This document shows, in pieces, positions 7,839 to 19,179 of a stretch of 64,000 bases of DNA (position 1 is its first letter; each line of letters starts with the position of its first letter). The notes beneath the pieces are model-generated. The model saw only the letters and a program-made list of their open reading frames with translations, was not told the origin of the DNA and searched no databases. The stretch covers positions 1 through 64,000 of the forward strand of contig NZ_JADKPO010000023.1 in the NCBI RefSeq assembly GCF_015352445.1, read 5' to 3'. Made by a program: the position numbers and the translations under genes. This DNA is from Nocardioides agariphilus. GTDB lineage: Bacteria > Actinomycetota > Actinomycetes > Propionibacteriales > Nocardioidaceae.

Positions 7839-10471
7839 AGACCGCGGTCGGCGCGCCGGTGCCTGAGGTCGCGTCCGGCTCGCGGGGGTTCTGGCCGTTG
7901 CGCGACCTGCCCGTCGTGTTCTGGCTGCTCGGTGTGGCCGTCGTGTCGTTGGTGCACCCTTTCATCCCGGCACCGCGCTGGCTGATGATCCACTTGCTCG
8001 TGCTCGGCGCGGCGGGCCACTCGATCCTGGTGTGGAGCCGCTACTTCGCCGACACGCTGGTGCGCCTGCCGGCTACCCCTCGGCGGGCGCAGTCCCAGCG
8101 TCTGCTCCTCTTCAACGCCGGTGTGCTTCTCGTCGCCATCGGCGTGCCCGGTTCGCTCTGGTGGCTGGTGGTCGTCGGCGCGCTCGGTATCGCGGTCGCG
8201 GTCGGCTGGCACGTGGGGACCCTCATCCGTGGTCTGCGAACCGGTTTCGCCTCGCGCTTCTCCAGCACCATCTGGTTCTACATCGCCGCCGGGGCCCTGC
8301 TGCTGGTCGGCGTCACGCTCGGCACCTGGCTAGCGGCCGATCCAGGCGAGCCACTCCACACGCGGCTGCAGCTCGCCCACGTCGCGGTCAACCTGCTCGG
8401 CTGGATCGGCCTCACCGTGCTCGGGACCACGGTCACGCTGGGCCCGACGATGCTACGCACCCGCATCGTCGAAGGTGCGGAGAAGCACTCACGGCAGGCC
8501 CTGCCCGTGCTGCTCGGTGGCATCGCGCTAGTGGTCGCCGCAGTCTGGGCGGACGTCGTAGTCCTGGTGCCTGCCGGGCTGCTCCTGTACGCCGCCGGCG
8601 TCGCGCTCGTGGCCTGGCCCCTGGGGAGAACGGCCTGGCGCAAGCCCCCGGTCTCCTTCCCCTCGTGGTCGCTGGCCGCGGGCATGGTGTGGCTGGTCGG
8701 CCTGTTGCTGGTGCTCGTCGCGCAGGTGGCGTGGGACGTGTCCCACTCCGGCTCGTGGCTTGAGGTCGGCAGGACCTTCGAGCAGTACATCCCCTACCTG
8801 GCCGCCGGCTTCGTGGCCCAGGTCCTGCTGGGCGCCTTGTCCTACCTCATTCCCGTGGTCCTGGGCGGCGGGCCGGCCGCCGTACGGGCCACGAACCGGG
8901 ACCTGGATGCGGGCGGCGCGCTGCGCGTGAGCCTGACCAACCTGGGCTTGCTCGTCTGCGTGCTGCCGGTCCCGAGCCTGGTGCGCGTCGTCGCGTCCGC
9001 GCTGGTGCTGGCCGCGCTGGCAGCGTTCGTCCCGATCCTGTTGCGCGCGATCCGACTTCGTCGTGGGGCGCCCGCTGACGCCCGCGAGACCACACCTCGT
9101 CCCCACGGCCAGACCACCGGCCTGGCCGTCGTCGGGCTCGCCCTGGTCATGACGGCGGTGGCCTTCGGCGGTTCGCTGGATCCGGCCAGCCTGGGCGGGC
9201 CGCCGAAGTCGGCTGCCGACGGGGTCATCGCGACCGGGCACACCACCACCGTCACGGTCGAGGCGAAAGACATGCGCTTCACGCCCGCTCGCATCGAGGT
9301 GCCGGTCGGTGACCGGTTGGTGATCAGGGTCGAGAACACCGACCGAACCGACGTGCACGACCTCGTCCTCGAGACCGGCCACGACACCGGACGGCTCGCG
9401 CCCGGGGAGTCCGCGGTCCTCGATGTCGGGGTGGTCGGACGCAACCTCGACGGCTGGTGCTCGGTCGTCGGGCACAAGCAGATGGGCATGGTGCTGGCCA
9501 TCGAGGCCGTGGGATCCCCGGTCGCCGCCACCGGTCCCGGCACGCCACCGGTGGCCGACGACCCCGGGACCGACGCCCACGGCACCGGTCACGACATGAC
9601 CATGGGCGAGCCCGCCGACGGCACGGTCATCCCCGATCCCGTGCTGCCGCCGCCGGAGCCCGGACGCGTCCACCGGCACACGTTCACGGTCACCGAGCAG
9701 GGCATGGAGGTCGCTCCGGGCATCACCCAGGAGATGTGGACCTACAACGGCTCTGCGCCCGGACCGACGCTGCACGGCCGGGTCGGGGACACCTTCGTCA
9801 TCCGACTCGTCAACGAGGGCGGGCTGGGCCACTCCATCGACTTTCACGCCGGTCAGCGAGCGCCCGACAAGGTGATGGTGACGATCCCGCCCGGGGAGTC
9901 GCTGACCTACCGGTTCACCGCGACCCGCGCCGGCATCTGGATGTATCACTGCTCGTCGATGCCGATGAGCGCCCACATCGCCAACGGCCTGTTCGGCGCC
10001 GTCGTGATCGACCCACCGGACTTGCCCGCCGCCGACAAGTCCTACGTGTTGGTGCAGTCCGAGCACTACTACGGGGCCGAGGGCCAGCCGGTCGACATGG
10101 ACAAGCTGCTGGCCGAAGAGCCCGACGCGGTGGTCTTCAACGGCTACGTCAACGCCTACGACCACGCCCCGCTCCAGGTGAAGGTCGGCGAGCGGGTGCG
10201 GATCTGGCTGCTCGACGCCGGGCCCAACCGCCCGTTGTCGTTCCACGTCGTCGGCGGCCAGTTCGACCGGACCTGGCTCGAGGGCGACTGGCTGCTCGGC
10301 TCCGCCGAGGCGCCCTCGCGCACCGGTGGCTCGCAGGCGCTCGCGCTGGCAGTGGCCCAGGGAGGGTTCGTGGAGATGGTCTTCGACGAGCCCGGGCGCT
10401 ATCCCCTGGTCAACCACGTGATGATCGACGCCGAGCGCGGCGCCCACGGCGTCATCGAGGTCACGCGCTGA
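7835..10471 (+). CDS. nirK: Membrane-anchored copper nitrite reductase fused to a cupredoxin
   Basis: An 878-residue fusion starting at a GTG that overlaps the preceding stop. Residues 1-450 are membrane helices with intramembrane histidines (MIHLLVLGAAGH, LQLAHVAVNLLGW). A cupredoxin (about 470-560) has a complete type-1 copper set: H508, C542, H547 and M550. A two-domain NirK region (about 610-878) has the type-1 ligands H666, C706 and H714, the type-2 ligands H671, H705 and H861, and catalytic D669 and H804. It should reduce nitrite to NO on the outer face, fed with electrons through the cupredoxin and perhaps from quinol via the membrane part. The usual axial Met of the NirK type-1 site is replaced by L719. 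Confidence 0.92.
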   Translation: MKTAVGAPVPEVASGSRGFWPLRDLPVVFWLLGVAVVSLVHPFIPAPRWLMIHLLVLGAAGHSILVWSRYFADTLVRLPATPRRAQSQRLLLFNAGVLLVAIGVPGSLWWLVVVGALGIAVAVGWHVGTLIRGLRTGFASRFSSTIWFYIAAGALLLVGVTLGTWLAADPGEPLHTRLQLAHVAVNLLGWIGLTVLGTTVTLGPTMLRTRIVEGAEKHSRQALPVLLGGIALVVAAVWADVVVLVPAGLLLYAAGVALVAWPLGRTAWRKPPVSFPSWSLAAGMVWLVGLLLVLVAQVAWDVSHSGSWLEVGRTFEQYIPYLAAGFVAQVLLGALSYLIPVVLGGGPAAVRATNRDLDAGGALRVSLTNLGLLVCVLPVPSLVRVVASALVLAALAAFVPILLRAIRLRRGAPADARETTPRPHGQTTGLAVVGLALVMTAVAFGGSLDPASLGGPPKSAADGVIATGHTTTVTVEAKDMRFTPARIEVPVGDRLVIRVENTDRTDVHDLVLETGHDTGRLAPGESAVLDVGVVGRNLDGWCSVVGHKQMGMVLAIEAVGSPVAATGPGTPPVADDPGTDAHGTGHDMTMGEPADGTVIPDPVLPPPEPGRVHRHTFTVTEQGMEVAPGITQEMWTYNGSAPGPTLHGRVGDTFVIRLVNEGGLGHSIDFHAGQRAPDKVMVTIPPGESLTYRFTATRAGIWMYHCSSMPMSAHIANGLFGAVVIDPPDLPAADKSYVLVQSEHYYGAEGQPVDMDKLLAEEPDAVVFNGYVNAYDHAPLQVKVGERVRIWLLDAGPNRPLSFHVVGGQFDRTWLEGDWLLGSAEAPSRTGGSQALALAVAQGGFVEMVFDEPGRYPLVNHVMIDAERGAHGVIEVTR

Positions 10472-10542
10472 GACCCTCGCCCCACACCATGCTGGCCAAT
10501 GTCCGCTGATGGCAGCCGAGTAGCGCCAGGTCGTCGGGCTTA

Positions 10543-10677
10543 TCACCGGCGCCGTCGCCGGCGTGGCCAACGACCTGACGTGGTGTGCTCGACGTGCCCG
10601 TGGCGGACCCGCCGCGCGATCTCCTCCTGGCGCTGGCGGGCGTAGTCGAGGGCGGCGAAGGTGGTGCTGGGCAGCAT
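10543..10677 (-). CDS. Small basic ORF downstream of the AfsR-like gene
   Basis: A 44-residue frame beginning MLPSTTFAALDYARQRQEE and ending in a run of arginines. The ATG at 10677 has a strong Shine-Dalgarno sequence (AAGGAG, 6 nt upstream). The middle (about 7-26) would form an amphipathic helix, a look shared by short proteins encoded after actinobacterial regulators. It lies about 85 nt past the stop of the AfsR-like gene on the same strand. Function unknown; the Arg-rich tail may simply reflect GC-rich sequence. The 70 bp between it and the nirK stop shows nothing recognisable. Confidence 0.5.
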   Translation of the reverse strand: MLPSTTFAALDYARQRQEEIARRVRHGHVEHTTSGRWPRRRRRR

Positions 10678-10761
10678 GACGTGCTCCTTGCTCGGGGGCC
10701 TCGGCGAGGCCACTGCCGGCACCTTGACGCCGGGCGCTGGCACCTGGCTGCCAACGCACTG

Positions 10762-13655
10762 TCACCCAGCGGTCGTCGGATGGGAGGTGAGCACGGTGAG
10801 CACCGCCTCACCTGCGGCGTCCAGGTCGCGTGCTGCGCCGGCGCGCCAGGAGGCGTTGTACTCCGTGGGCGCCAGCGCCGCTCGGGCCCGCCCCAGGGCG
10901 GCGGCCACCCGCTCGGCCTCGACGCCGTACGACGGCCGGTCCGGCATCCGGGTCGTGATGGTCGCCACCAGCTCCACGACAGCACGATGGGCGTCGAGTC
11001 GGTCGAGTAGCGAAGCCACGTTGCGCAGACAGGTGACGAAGAGGTTCTCGTTGCCCGAGCCCAGCCAGAACCTGACGGCCTCGGCGGTCGTGCTCACGGT
11101 CTCCTCATCGAGGGCTCCCACTCGCCCGAGCAGTGCTGTCTCGGCAACGAGCGAGACGCCGAACACCAGCCGGTTGCCCGTCGCGCCGGCCAGCTCACGC
11201 GACTCGGCGAACAGCTCCAGCGCGCGGTGGGGATCGGTGGCCGAGAGCGCTTCCGCCTCGGCGTACCAGCCCATGGCCCGGACAAGCGGGCTGTCGACGC
11301 GGTGCTCGTAGGCCCGCAGCAGGGCGATCTCGTGGGAGACGTCTCGCTCGTCGAAGGTGCGGGCCAGGAGCATCCCGGACACGCAGAGCATGGTGGCGTT
11401 CGCGTCGCCTGCGCTGGTCGCGTGCCTCATGGCGTGCTCGGCCATGCCCCAGGCCCTGTCCAGGTCCCCGACGGCCAGGGCGGTGTCCACACCGGCATGG
11501 AGGGCGAGGTAGGCGGCGGGGGAGTCCGGGCCGCCCGCGAGCGAGATGCCTCGCTCGGAGTAGTCGGCCGCGCGGTCGTGGTCGCCCACCATCCACCAGT
11601 ACCAGGAGGCCACCGCCAGCACGTCCGGAGTGACCGCACTCTCGTGCCCCGACTCCACCAGCAGCCGGCCCCACGCCATGACGTCGGCGCGGACCCGGCA
11701 CTCGGCCCAGGGATACAGGTCGGGGACGATGCGCGCCGCCTCGTCGACCTGGCCGGTCCGGATGGCCCAGGCGACCGACTGGGCGAACTCCGGCAACAGG
11801 GCCTCCACGCGTGCCGTCCACCGGCCGGCGTCCGACCCCGCGAGGCCGGCGCGAGCCGACGCGGCAGTGTCCGCGGCCCATCTCGCGTGAGCGAGGGCCG
11901 CCTCGTCGTGCTCGGCCTCGTCGAGCAGCCCGCGGGCGAAGGCGCGGACGGTCTCGAGCATCCGGTAACCGCCCTGGGCCGGCGCGGGCCGCACGAGCAG
12001 CGACCGCTCGACCAGACCCAGGACCTGCTCGACCGAGTCCGGGCCGAGCACGGCCTCCGCGGCGTCGAGGTCGAACGGGCCGGCGAACACCGCGAGCCGT
12101 CGTAGCGACCGCTGCAGATGAACGTCGAGCAGGTCGTAGGACCAGGCGATCGTGTCGACCAGCGTCTGGTGGCGGGCGGGGGCGCGGAGGTGGTGGGAAC
12201 GCAGGAGATCGAGCCGTTTGTCGAGCCGGTCGCGCAGCGTGGCCAGGCTGATCACGCCGACTCGGCTCGCCGCGAGCTCGATGGCCAGAGGGAGACCGTC
12301 GAGTCGGCGGACGAGCTCGGCAGCGTCGTGGACGACTTCCGGCGTGGCCTCGAGGTCGGGAGCTGACGCGCGTGCTCGCTGGAGGAACAGCGCCACCGAC
12401 GGTACGTCTGGGTCCTCAGCACCTGCCCCTGGCAGCCGGAGTGGCGCCAGGGGATAGACCTGCTCGACGGGGAGCCCGAGCCGCTCCCGGCTGGTGGCGA
12501 GGACCCGGATGCCCGCCCGGCGGCGACGATCTCGGTCACCAGGTCACTGGCCGCTGCCAGCACGTGCTCGCAGTTGTCCAGGACGAGCAACCCCGACGCT
12601 GTCTGCGAGCGGCGGCGCAGCGCGGCCTCGGCCGTGCCTCCGGGGAAGACCTCGACCTCCAGGGCGGTCGCGACCACCGCGCGCACGCCTGCCTGGCTCG
12701 AGACGCTGGTCAGGTCGCACCACCAGGCAACCTGCTCGGCGCCGCTGACCGCACGCGCCACGGAGGTCTTCCCCACGCCTCCGGGCCCCACCAGCGTGAC
12801 GCAACGATGGCGCGTGGTGAGGGTGCGCACCTGGTCGATGTCCTCGTCCCGCCCGATGAGCGTGACGGACGGGTCACCGGGCACGTCACTGGCCACGTCA
12901 CCGGTGGGGTCTGGGACGTCTGGTCGCGAGGCTTCCGAAGCGCGTTCGAGGATGCGACGCTGGGCCTCGACCAGCTCGGGCGAAGGATCCAGCCCCAGCT
13001 CCTCGGCCAACGCGACCCGGTGGTCGGTATAGACCGACAAGGCCTCGGCCGAGCCGCCGAGGCGATGGAGTGCCCGCATCAGCAGCAGCGAGTGTCGGTC
13101 TCGCAGGGGCTGCTCGGCGACGAGCTGACGCAGCTCGTCGGCCGCCTCACGTGCGCGGCCCAGCTTCAAGAGCAGCTCCGCGCGCTCCTCACGGGCTGCC
13201 AGTCGACCTTCCTCCAGGCGCAGCGCCTCACCCTGGGCGATGTCGGCGGCCAGCCCTGCCCACGCGGTCCCGCGCCACAGCGCCAGCGCCTCGTCGTAGG
13301 CCGCCAGCCGACGGCCGTCCTCGAGCGCGCGCGCCTGCGTCAGCGCCGCGGCGAACTGATCCGCGTCGACGACAACACCTGCCAGGTCCAGCCGGTAGCC
13401 GACCGCCGTGCGCGCGATGCGCGAGCCCTCCGGGCCGAGTGCGCGACGCGCGCGACCGACCGTGGTGTGCAGGGCGGCGCGCGCGTCCACGGGGAGTTCC
13501 TCGCCCCACACGTCGTCGACGAGTCGGTCATCGGTGACGACCTTCCCTCGGGCCACGAGCAGCGAGGCGAGCAACCGCCCGGGACGACCAGCGGGGAAGG
13601 GCAGCTGCTGACCGTCGACCCTCAGGTGAGGGTCACCCAGGACGAACACATCCAT
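10762..13655 (-). pseudogene. AfsR/SARP-type regulator with an apparent one-base frameshift
   Basis: The ATG at 13655 with GGGAGG upstream opens a typical AfsR-like protein: OmpR-type DNA-binding domain (about 1-90), BTAD (about 95-245), and NB-ARC ATPase with P-loop GPGGVGKTS. Near 12511-12520 the frame derails after TEIVAAGR. The expected continuation (GIRVLATSRERL, then TPR-like repeats to 10762) lies in the next frame. Restoring one G in the GGGCGGGC run gives a complete product of about 964 residues, and the 2894-bp span is exactly one base short of whole codons. It is a real recent mutation or a sequencing error. It is divergent from the methyltransferase gene at 13795. Confidence 0.85.
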
Positions 13656-13794
13656 GGCGCTCACCTCCCTCCACGCACGTACGGCTGCCTCCTGACACGC
13701 AGGTCCAGACATTGTCAGCCAGCCGTGAGCGCCCTGTCAGCGCCGCCGCCGAGGCTCTGGGCGACCAAGAACCGTCACTCACATCGGAGCACCC

Positions 13795-14934
13795 ATGACC
13801 ACCCACATTGCTGACCTGACTGCTGGCGATACTGCTGGCGCCTACGGCACGTCCCCGGAGCGCAGCGAGGAGGAGACCGGCGCTCTCGCCGACCGAGTCT
13901 TCGCCTCGGTGCTCGGGGCTCTCGACGTCCTCACGATCCACATCGGGGACCAGCTCGGTCTCTATGACCTGCTCCACCGTCGCGGCCCTCTCGGCGTCGC
14001 CGACGTCGCGGACGCGACCGGCGTCCACCCGCGCTACACCCGCGAGTGGCTCGAGCAACAGGCGGTCGCCGGCATCATCGAGGTGCTCGACCCGACAGTG
14101 CCTGCCGACCAGCGGCGCTACTGGCTGAGCGAGGCGCACGCGGCCGTGCTCAGCGACCGCGACAGCCTGGCCTACGCCACCCCCTTCGCCCGGATGGTGG
14201 CTGCGGCCGCAGCGCAGCTGCCCCAGCTGCTCGACGCATATCGGACCGGCGACGGGGTCAGCTGGGAGGAGTACGGCGAGCTGATGCGCACGGCACAGGC
14301 TGAGGCCAACCGCCCCCTGTTCCTGCAGGTGCTCGGCTCCGACTGGCTGCCGTCGGTGCCCGGAGTCGATGCCGAGCTCCGAGACGGCGGACGGGTCGCC
14401 GACATCGGCTGCGGCGAGGGGTGGTCCTCGATCGGCATCGCCCGTGCCTACCCGGCCGTCACGGTCGACGGGTACGACGTCGACGCGGACTCGGTCGAAG
14501 CGGCTCGCCGCCATGCGGAGGCCGAGGGCCTGGGTGACCGGGTGCGGTTCACCCTCGTCGACGCCTCGAGCGTGCCCGCATCGGGGGAGTACGACCTGGT
14601 GACCGCCTTCGAGTGCATCCACGACCTCCCTGACCCGGTCGGCGTCCTGCGCTCCGCGCACCGGATGGTCAAGCCCGGGGGCACGGTGCTCGTCATGGAC
14701 GAGCGCATGCCGGAGACGTTCACCGGGCCGGGAGCCGCCGTCGAGCAGCTCATGTACGGCATCTCGATGCTGGTCTGCCTGCCCGACGGCCTCTCCCACT
14801 CCGGGTCTGTCGGCACCGGCACGGTCATGCGTCCGGACACGCTGCGCGGGTACGCCCGTGACGCCGGCTTCGACGACATCGAGATCCTGCCGATCGAGCA
14901 CGACATGTTCCGCTTCTACCGGCTGCTCGGCTGA
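13795..14934 (+). CDS. Class I SAM-dependent methyltransferase with winged-helix N-terminus
   Basis: A 379-residue protein. The N-terminal part (about 35-110) looks like the helical/winged dimerisation region of small-molecule methyltransferases (HIGDQLGLYDLL, RYTREWLEQQAVAG). The Rossmann SAM domain starts near 198 with ADIGCGEGWSSIGIA, followed by an acidic loop (GYDVDADSV) and ECIHDLPDP. The start has GGAG upstream. It is divergent from the AfsR-like regulator, with 139 bp between the starts, which suggests regulation by it. A clear paralogue lies at 47778. The substrate is unknown. Confidence 0.9.
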   Translation: MTTHIADLTAGDTAGAYGTSPERSEEETGALADRVFASVLGALDVLTIHIGDQLGLYDLLHRRGPLGVADVADATGVHPRYTREWLEQQAVAGIIEVLDPTVPADQRRYWLSEAHAAVLSDRDSLAYATPFARMVAAAAAQLPQLLDAYRTGDGVSWEEYGELMRTAQAEANRPLFLQVLGSDWLPSVPGVDAELRDGGRVADIGCGEGWSSIGIARAYPAVTVDGYDVDADSVEAARRHAEAEGLGDRVRFTLVDASSVPASGEYDLVTAFECIHDLPDPVGVLRSAHRMVKPGGTVLVMDERMPETFTGPGAAVEQLMYGISMLVCLPDGLSHSGSVGTGTVMRPDTLRGYARDAGFDDIEILPIEHDMFRFYRLLG

Positions 14935-14939
14935 GCCGG

Positions 14940-15242
14940 ATGGCCGTCGAGCGGAGGCGGACGGGCCGGCTGAGTGACTGGGTCGTGGCTCATCCCGTCT
15001 GGTGGGGCCTGGTCTCGGGAACCGCGCTGGTGCTGCTCGGCTTCGTGCTGGGCCTGGCTCCGATCGTGGTCATGGGCGCTGGTGCGGCCGTCGGCCTGCT
15101 CAACGTCGTTCATGCCAGGAAGCGCGGATACTGTCCGCTTCCGGCCCAGACGAGGTCTCGCCCGATGGGGTCCCAGACCCAGGAGTCCCGTACTCACCGA
15201 CGGGTGCGATCTCGTCCTGAGGTACGACGACGAGGCACCTGA
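14940..15242 (+). CDS. Small membrane protein
   Basis: A 100-residue frame starting 5 nt after the methyltransferase stop, so probably co-translated. Two hydrophobic segments lie near residues 17-36 and 38-58 (WGLVSGTALVLLGFVLGLA, PIVVMGAGAAVGLLNVV), followed by a basic tail from about residue 59. It resembles many short actinobacterial membrane proteins of unknown role. The tail beyond residue 75 is rich in Arg and Ser and may not be conserved. Confidence 0.6.
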   Translation: MAVERRRTGRLSDWVVAHPVWWGLVSGTALVLLGFVLGLAPIVVMGAGAAVGLLNVVHARKRGYCPLPAQTRSRPMGSQTQESRTHRRVRSRPEVRRRGT

Positions 15243-15283
15243 GTGGGAGGGGCGGAGCGCGGGCGCGACCTAGCGTCGATCAC

Positions 15284-15697
15284 ATGCGCTGGATCGCCGC
15301 CGTCCTCCTCGGCACGTACTCCTATGGGGTCGCCATGCTCACCCTGGGCAGCTCCTCGGAGGTGGTCTGGGCCTACGGCATCACCGATCGCCTCTACGCG
15401 ATGACCGAGCCGCAGGCCAACGTGGCGCTGTTCGTCCCGGCGGGCTTCCTGCTCACGATCGTCTTGCTGCGTCCGCTGCTCGCCACTGCGGTCTGCCTGG
15501 TCGGATCGGCTGGGATCGAGTGGTTCCAGGCGGAGTACCTGCCGTGGCGGGTGGCCGACGCCGACGACATCGTGCACAACGGGCTCGGCGGCCTGATCGG
15601 CGCGGTCCTCGCCTGGCCGGTCGCCTGGGCGCGGGTCCAGGTGGCGCATAGACGCCGGAGTGCGCCCGTGACCCCGACCCTGGGCCGCACTGCCTGA
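15284..15697 (+). CDS. VanZ-like membrane protein
   Basis: A 137-residue protein with four hydrophobic segments and VanZ-family signatures: NVALFVPAGFLL (about 46-57), the polar helix end IEWFQAEYLPWR, and ADADDIVHNGLGGLIGA (about 91-107). VanZ-like proteins are named after a teicoplanin-resistance accessory protein, but most are of unknown function. TAGCGT at 15271-15276 lies 7 nt before the ATG and there is no Shine-Dalgarno sequence, suggesting a leaderless mRNA. Confidence 0.85.
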   Translation: MRWIAAVLLGTYSYGVAMLTLGSSSEVVWAYGITDRLYAMTEPQANVALFVPAGFLLTIVLLRPLLATAVCLVGSAGIEWFQAEYLPWRVADADDIVHNGLGGLIGAVLAWPVAWARVQVAHRRRSAPVTPTLGRTA

Positions 15698-15720
15698 GGA
15701 AACGGTGGCATGGTGTCGAG

Positions 15721-16200
15721 GTGGCCACCTCGAAGTACGCACACGTCGAACGGGAGCGGCGGTGGCTGCTCGCCGCCGTACCCGACCTTCCGGAGCACGC
15801 ACGCAGGCTCGACATCGTCGACCGCTACGTCAGCGGGACCCGACTCCGCCTGCGCGAGGTGACCGAGGCCGGCCTGGTGACGCGCAAGCTGGGCCAGAAG
15901 GTGCGGCTCGGCCAGGGCGCTGGCGAGGTCGCGCACACCTCGATCTACCTCGACCAGGCCGAGTGGGATCGGCTCGCCACCCTGCCGGCGGCAGAGGTGA
16001 GGAAGGCGCGGACCCTGGTGTCCCACGTCGAGGGCATGGTCGCGGTCGACGTCTTCGGCGGCCACCTGGCCGGCCTCGTCCTTGCGGAGGTCGACGCGGG
16101 GGAGGGCCAGCCCTGGGATCTGCCCGCCTCCTACGGGATCCTCGGCGAGGTCACCGGGGACGAGGCTTTCACCGGGGGTGCGCTGGCCCTGGCCAGGTAG
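15721..16200 (+). CDS. CYTH-domain (triphosphate tunnel) protein
   Basis: A 159-residue protein of CYTH type. The N-terminal ERERRWLL (10-17) matches the metal-binding ExExK strand with an Arg variant. RYVSGTRLRLREV (about 35-47) and RKLGQKV (about 58-64) supply the basic tunnel residues, and the acidic C-terminal strands (GMVAVDVF, LAEVDAGEG) fit the same fold. CYTH proteins hydrolyse inorganic or nucleoside triphosphates or act as class IV adenylate cyclases. Which applies is not clear. The GTG start is preceded by CATGGT 6 nt upstream, again without a Shine-Dalgarno sequence. Confidence 0.8.
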   Translation: MATSKYAHVERERRWLLAAVPDLPEHARRLDIVDRYVSGTRLRLREVTEAGLVTRKLGQKVRLGQGAGEVAHTSIYLDQAEWDRLATLPAAEVRKARTLVSHVEGMVAVDVFGGHLAGLVLAEVDAGEGQPWDLPASYGILGEVTGDEAFTGGALALAR

Positions 16201-16223
16201 GGCATCGGGAGAGTCGCCTATGA

Positions 16224-16241
16224 TATCTTGACGTCAAGATA
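16224..16241. promoter_or_regulatory. 18-bp palindromic operator upstream of aconitase
   Basis: TATCTTGACGTCAAGATA is a perfect palindrome about 100 nt before the acnA start. TATGAT at 16219-16224 is a good -10 hexamer and touches its left edge, so a repressor bound here would cover the transcription start. Aconitase genes in actinobacteria are known to be repressed by TetR-type AcnR and iron regulators. Which protein binds here cannot be read from the sequence. Confidence 0.65.
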
Positions 16242-16341
16242 CTTCGCGGAGTCCACCGTCGAGGACCCCGGCAGACACACACCTCCGGGCAGCGGCAAGA
16301 TGGCACGCGGAACCCCCACGAACTGATCGAGGAGATGGCGG

Positions 16342-19168
<2,827 letters not shown>

Positions 19169-19179
<11 letters not shown>

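Noticed and set aside
8528-10765. A 745-codon open frame on the minus strand across nirK
   Set aside because: It is antisense to a gene with clear copper-site motifs and its composition is the usual shadow pattern in GC-rich DNA.
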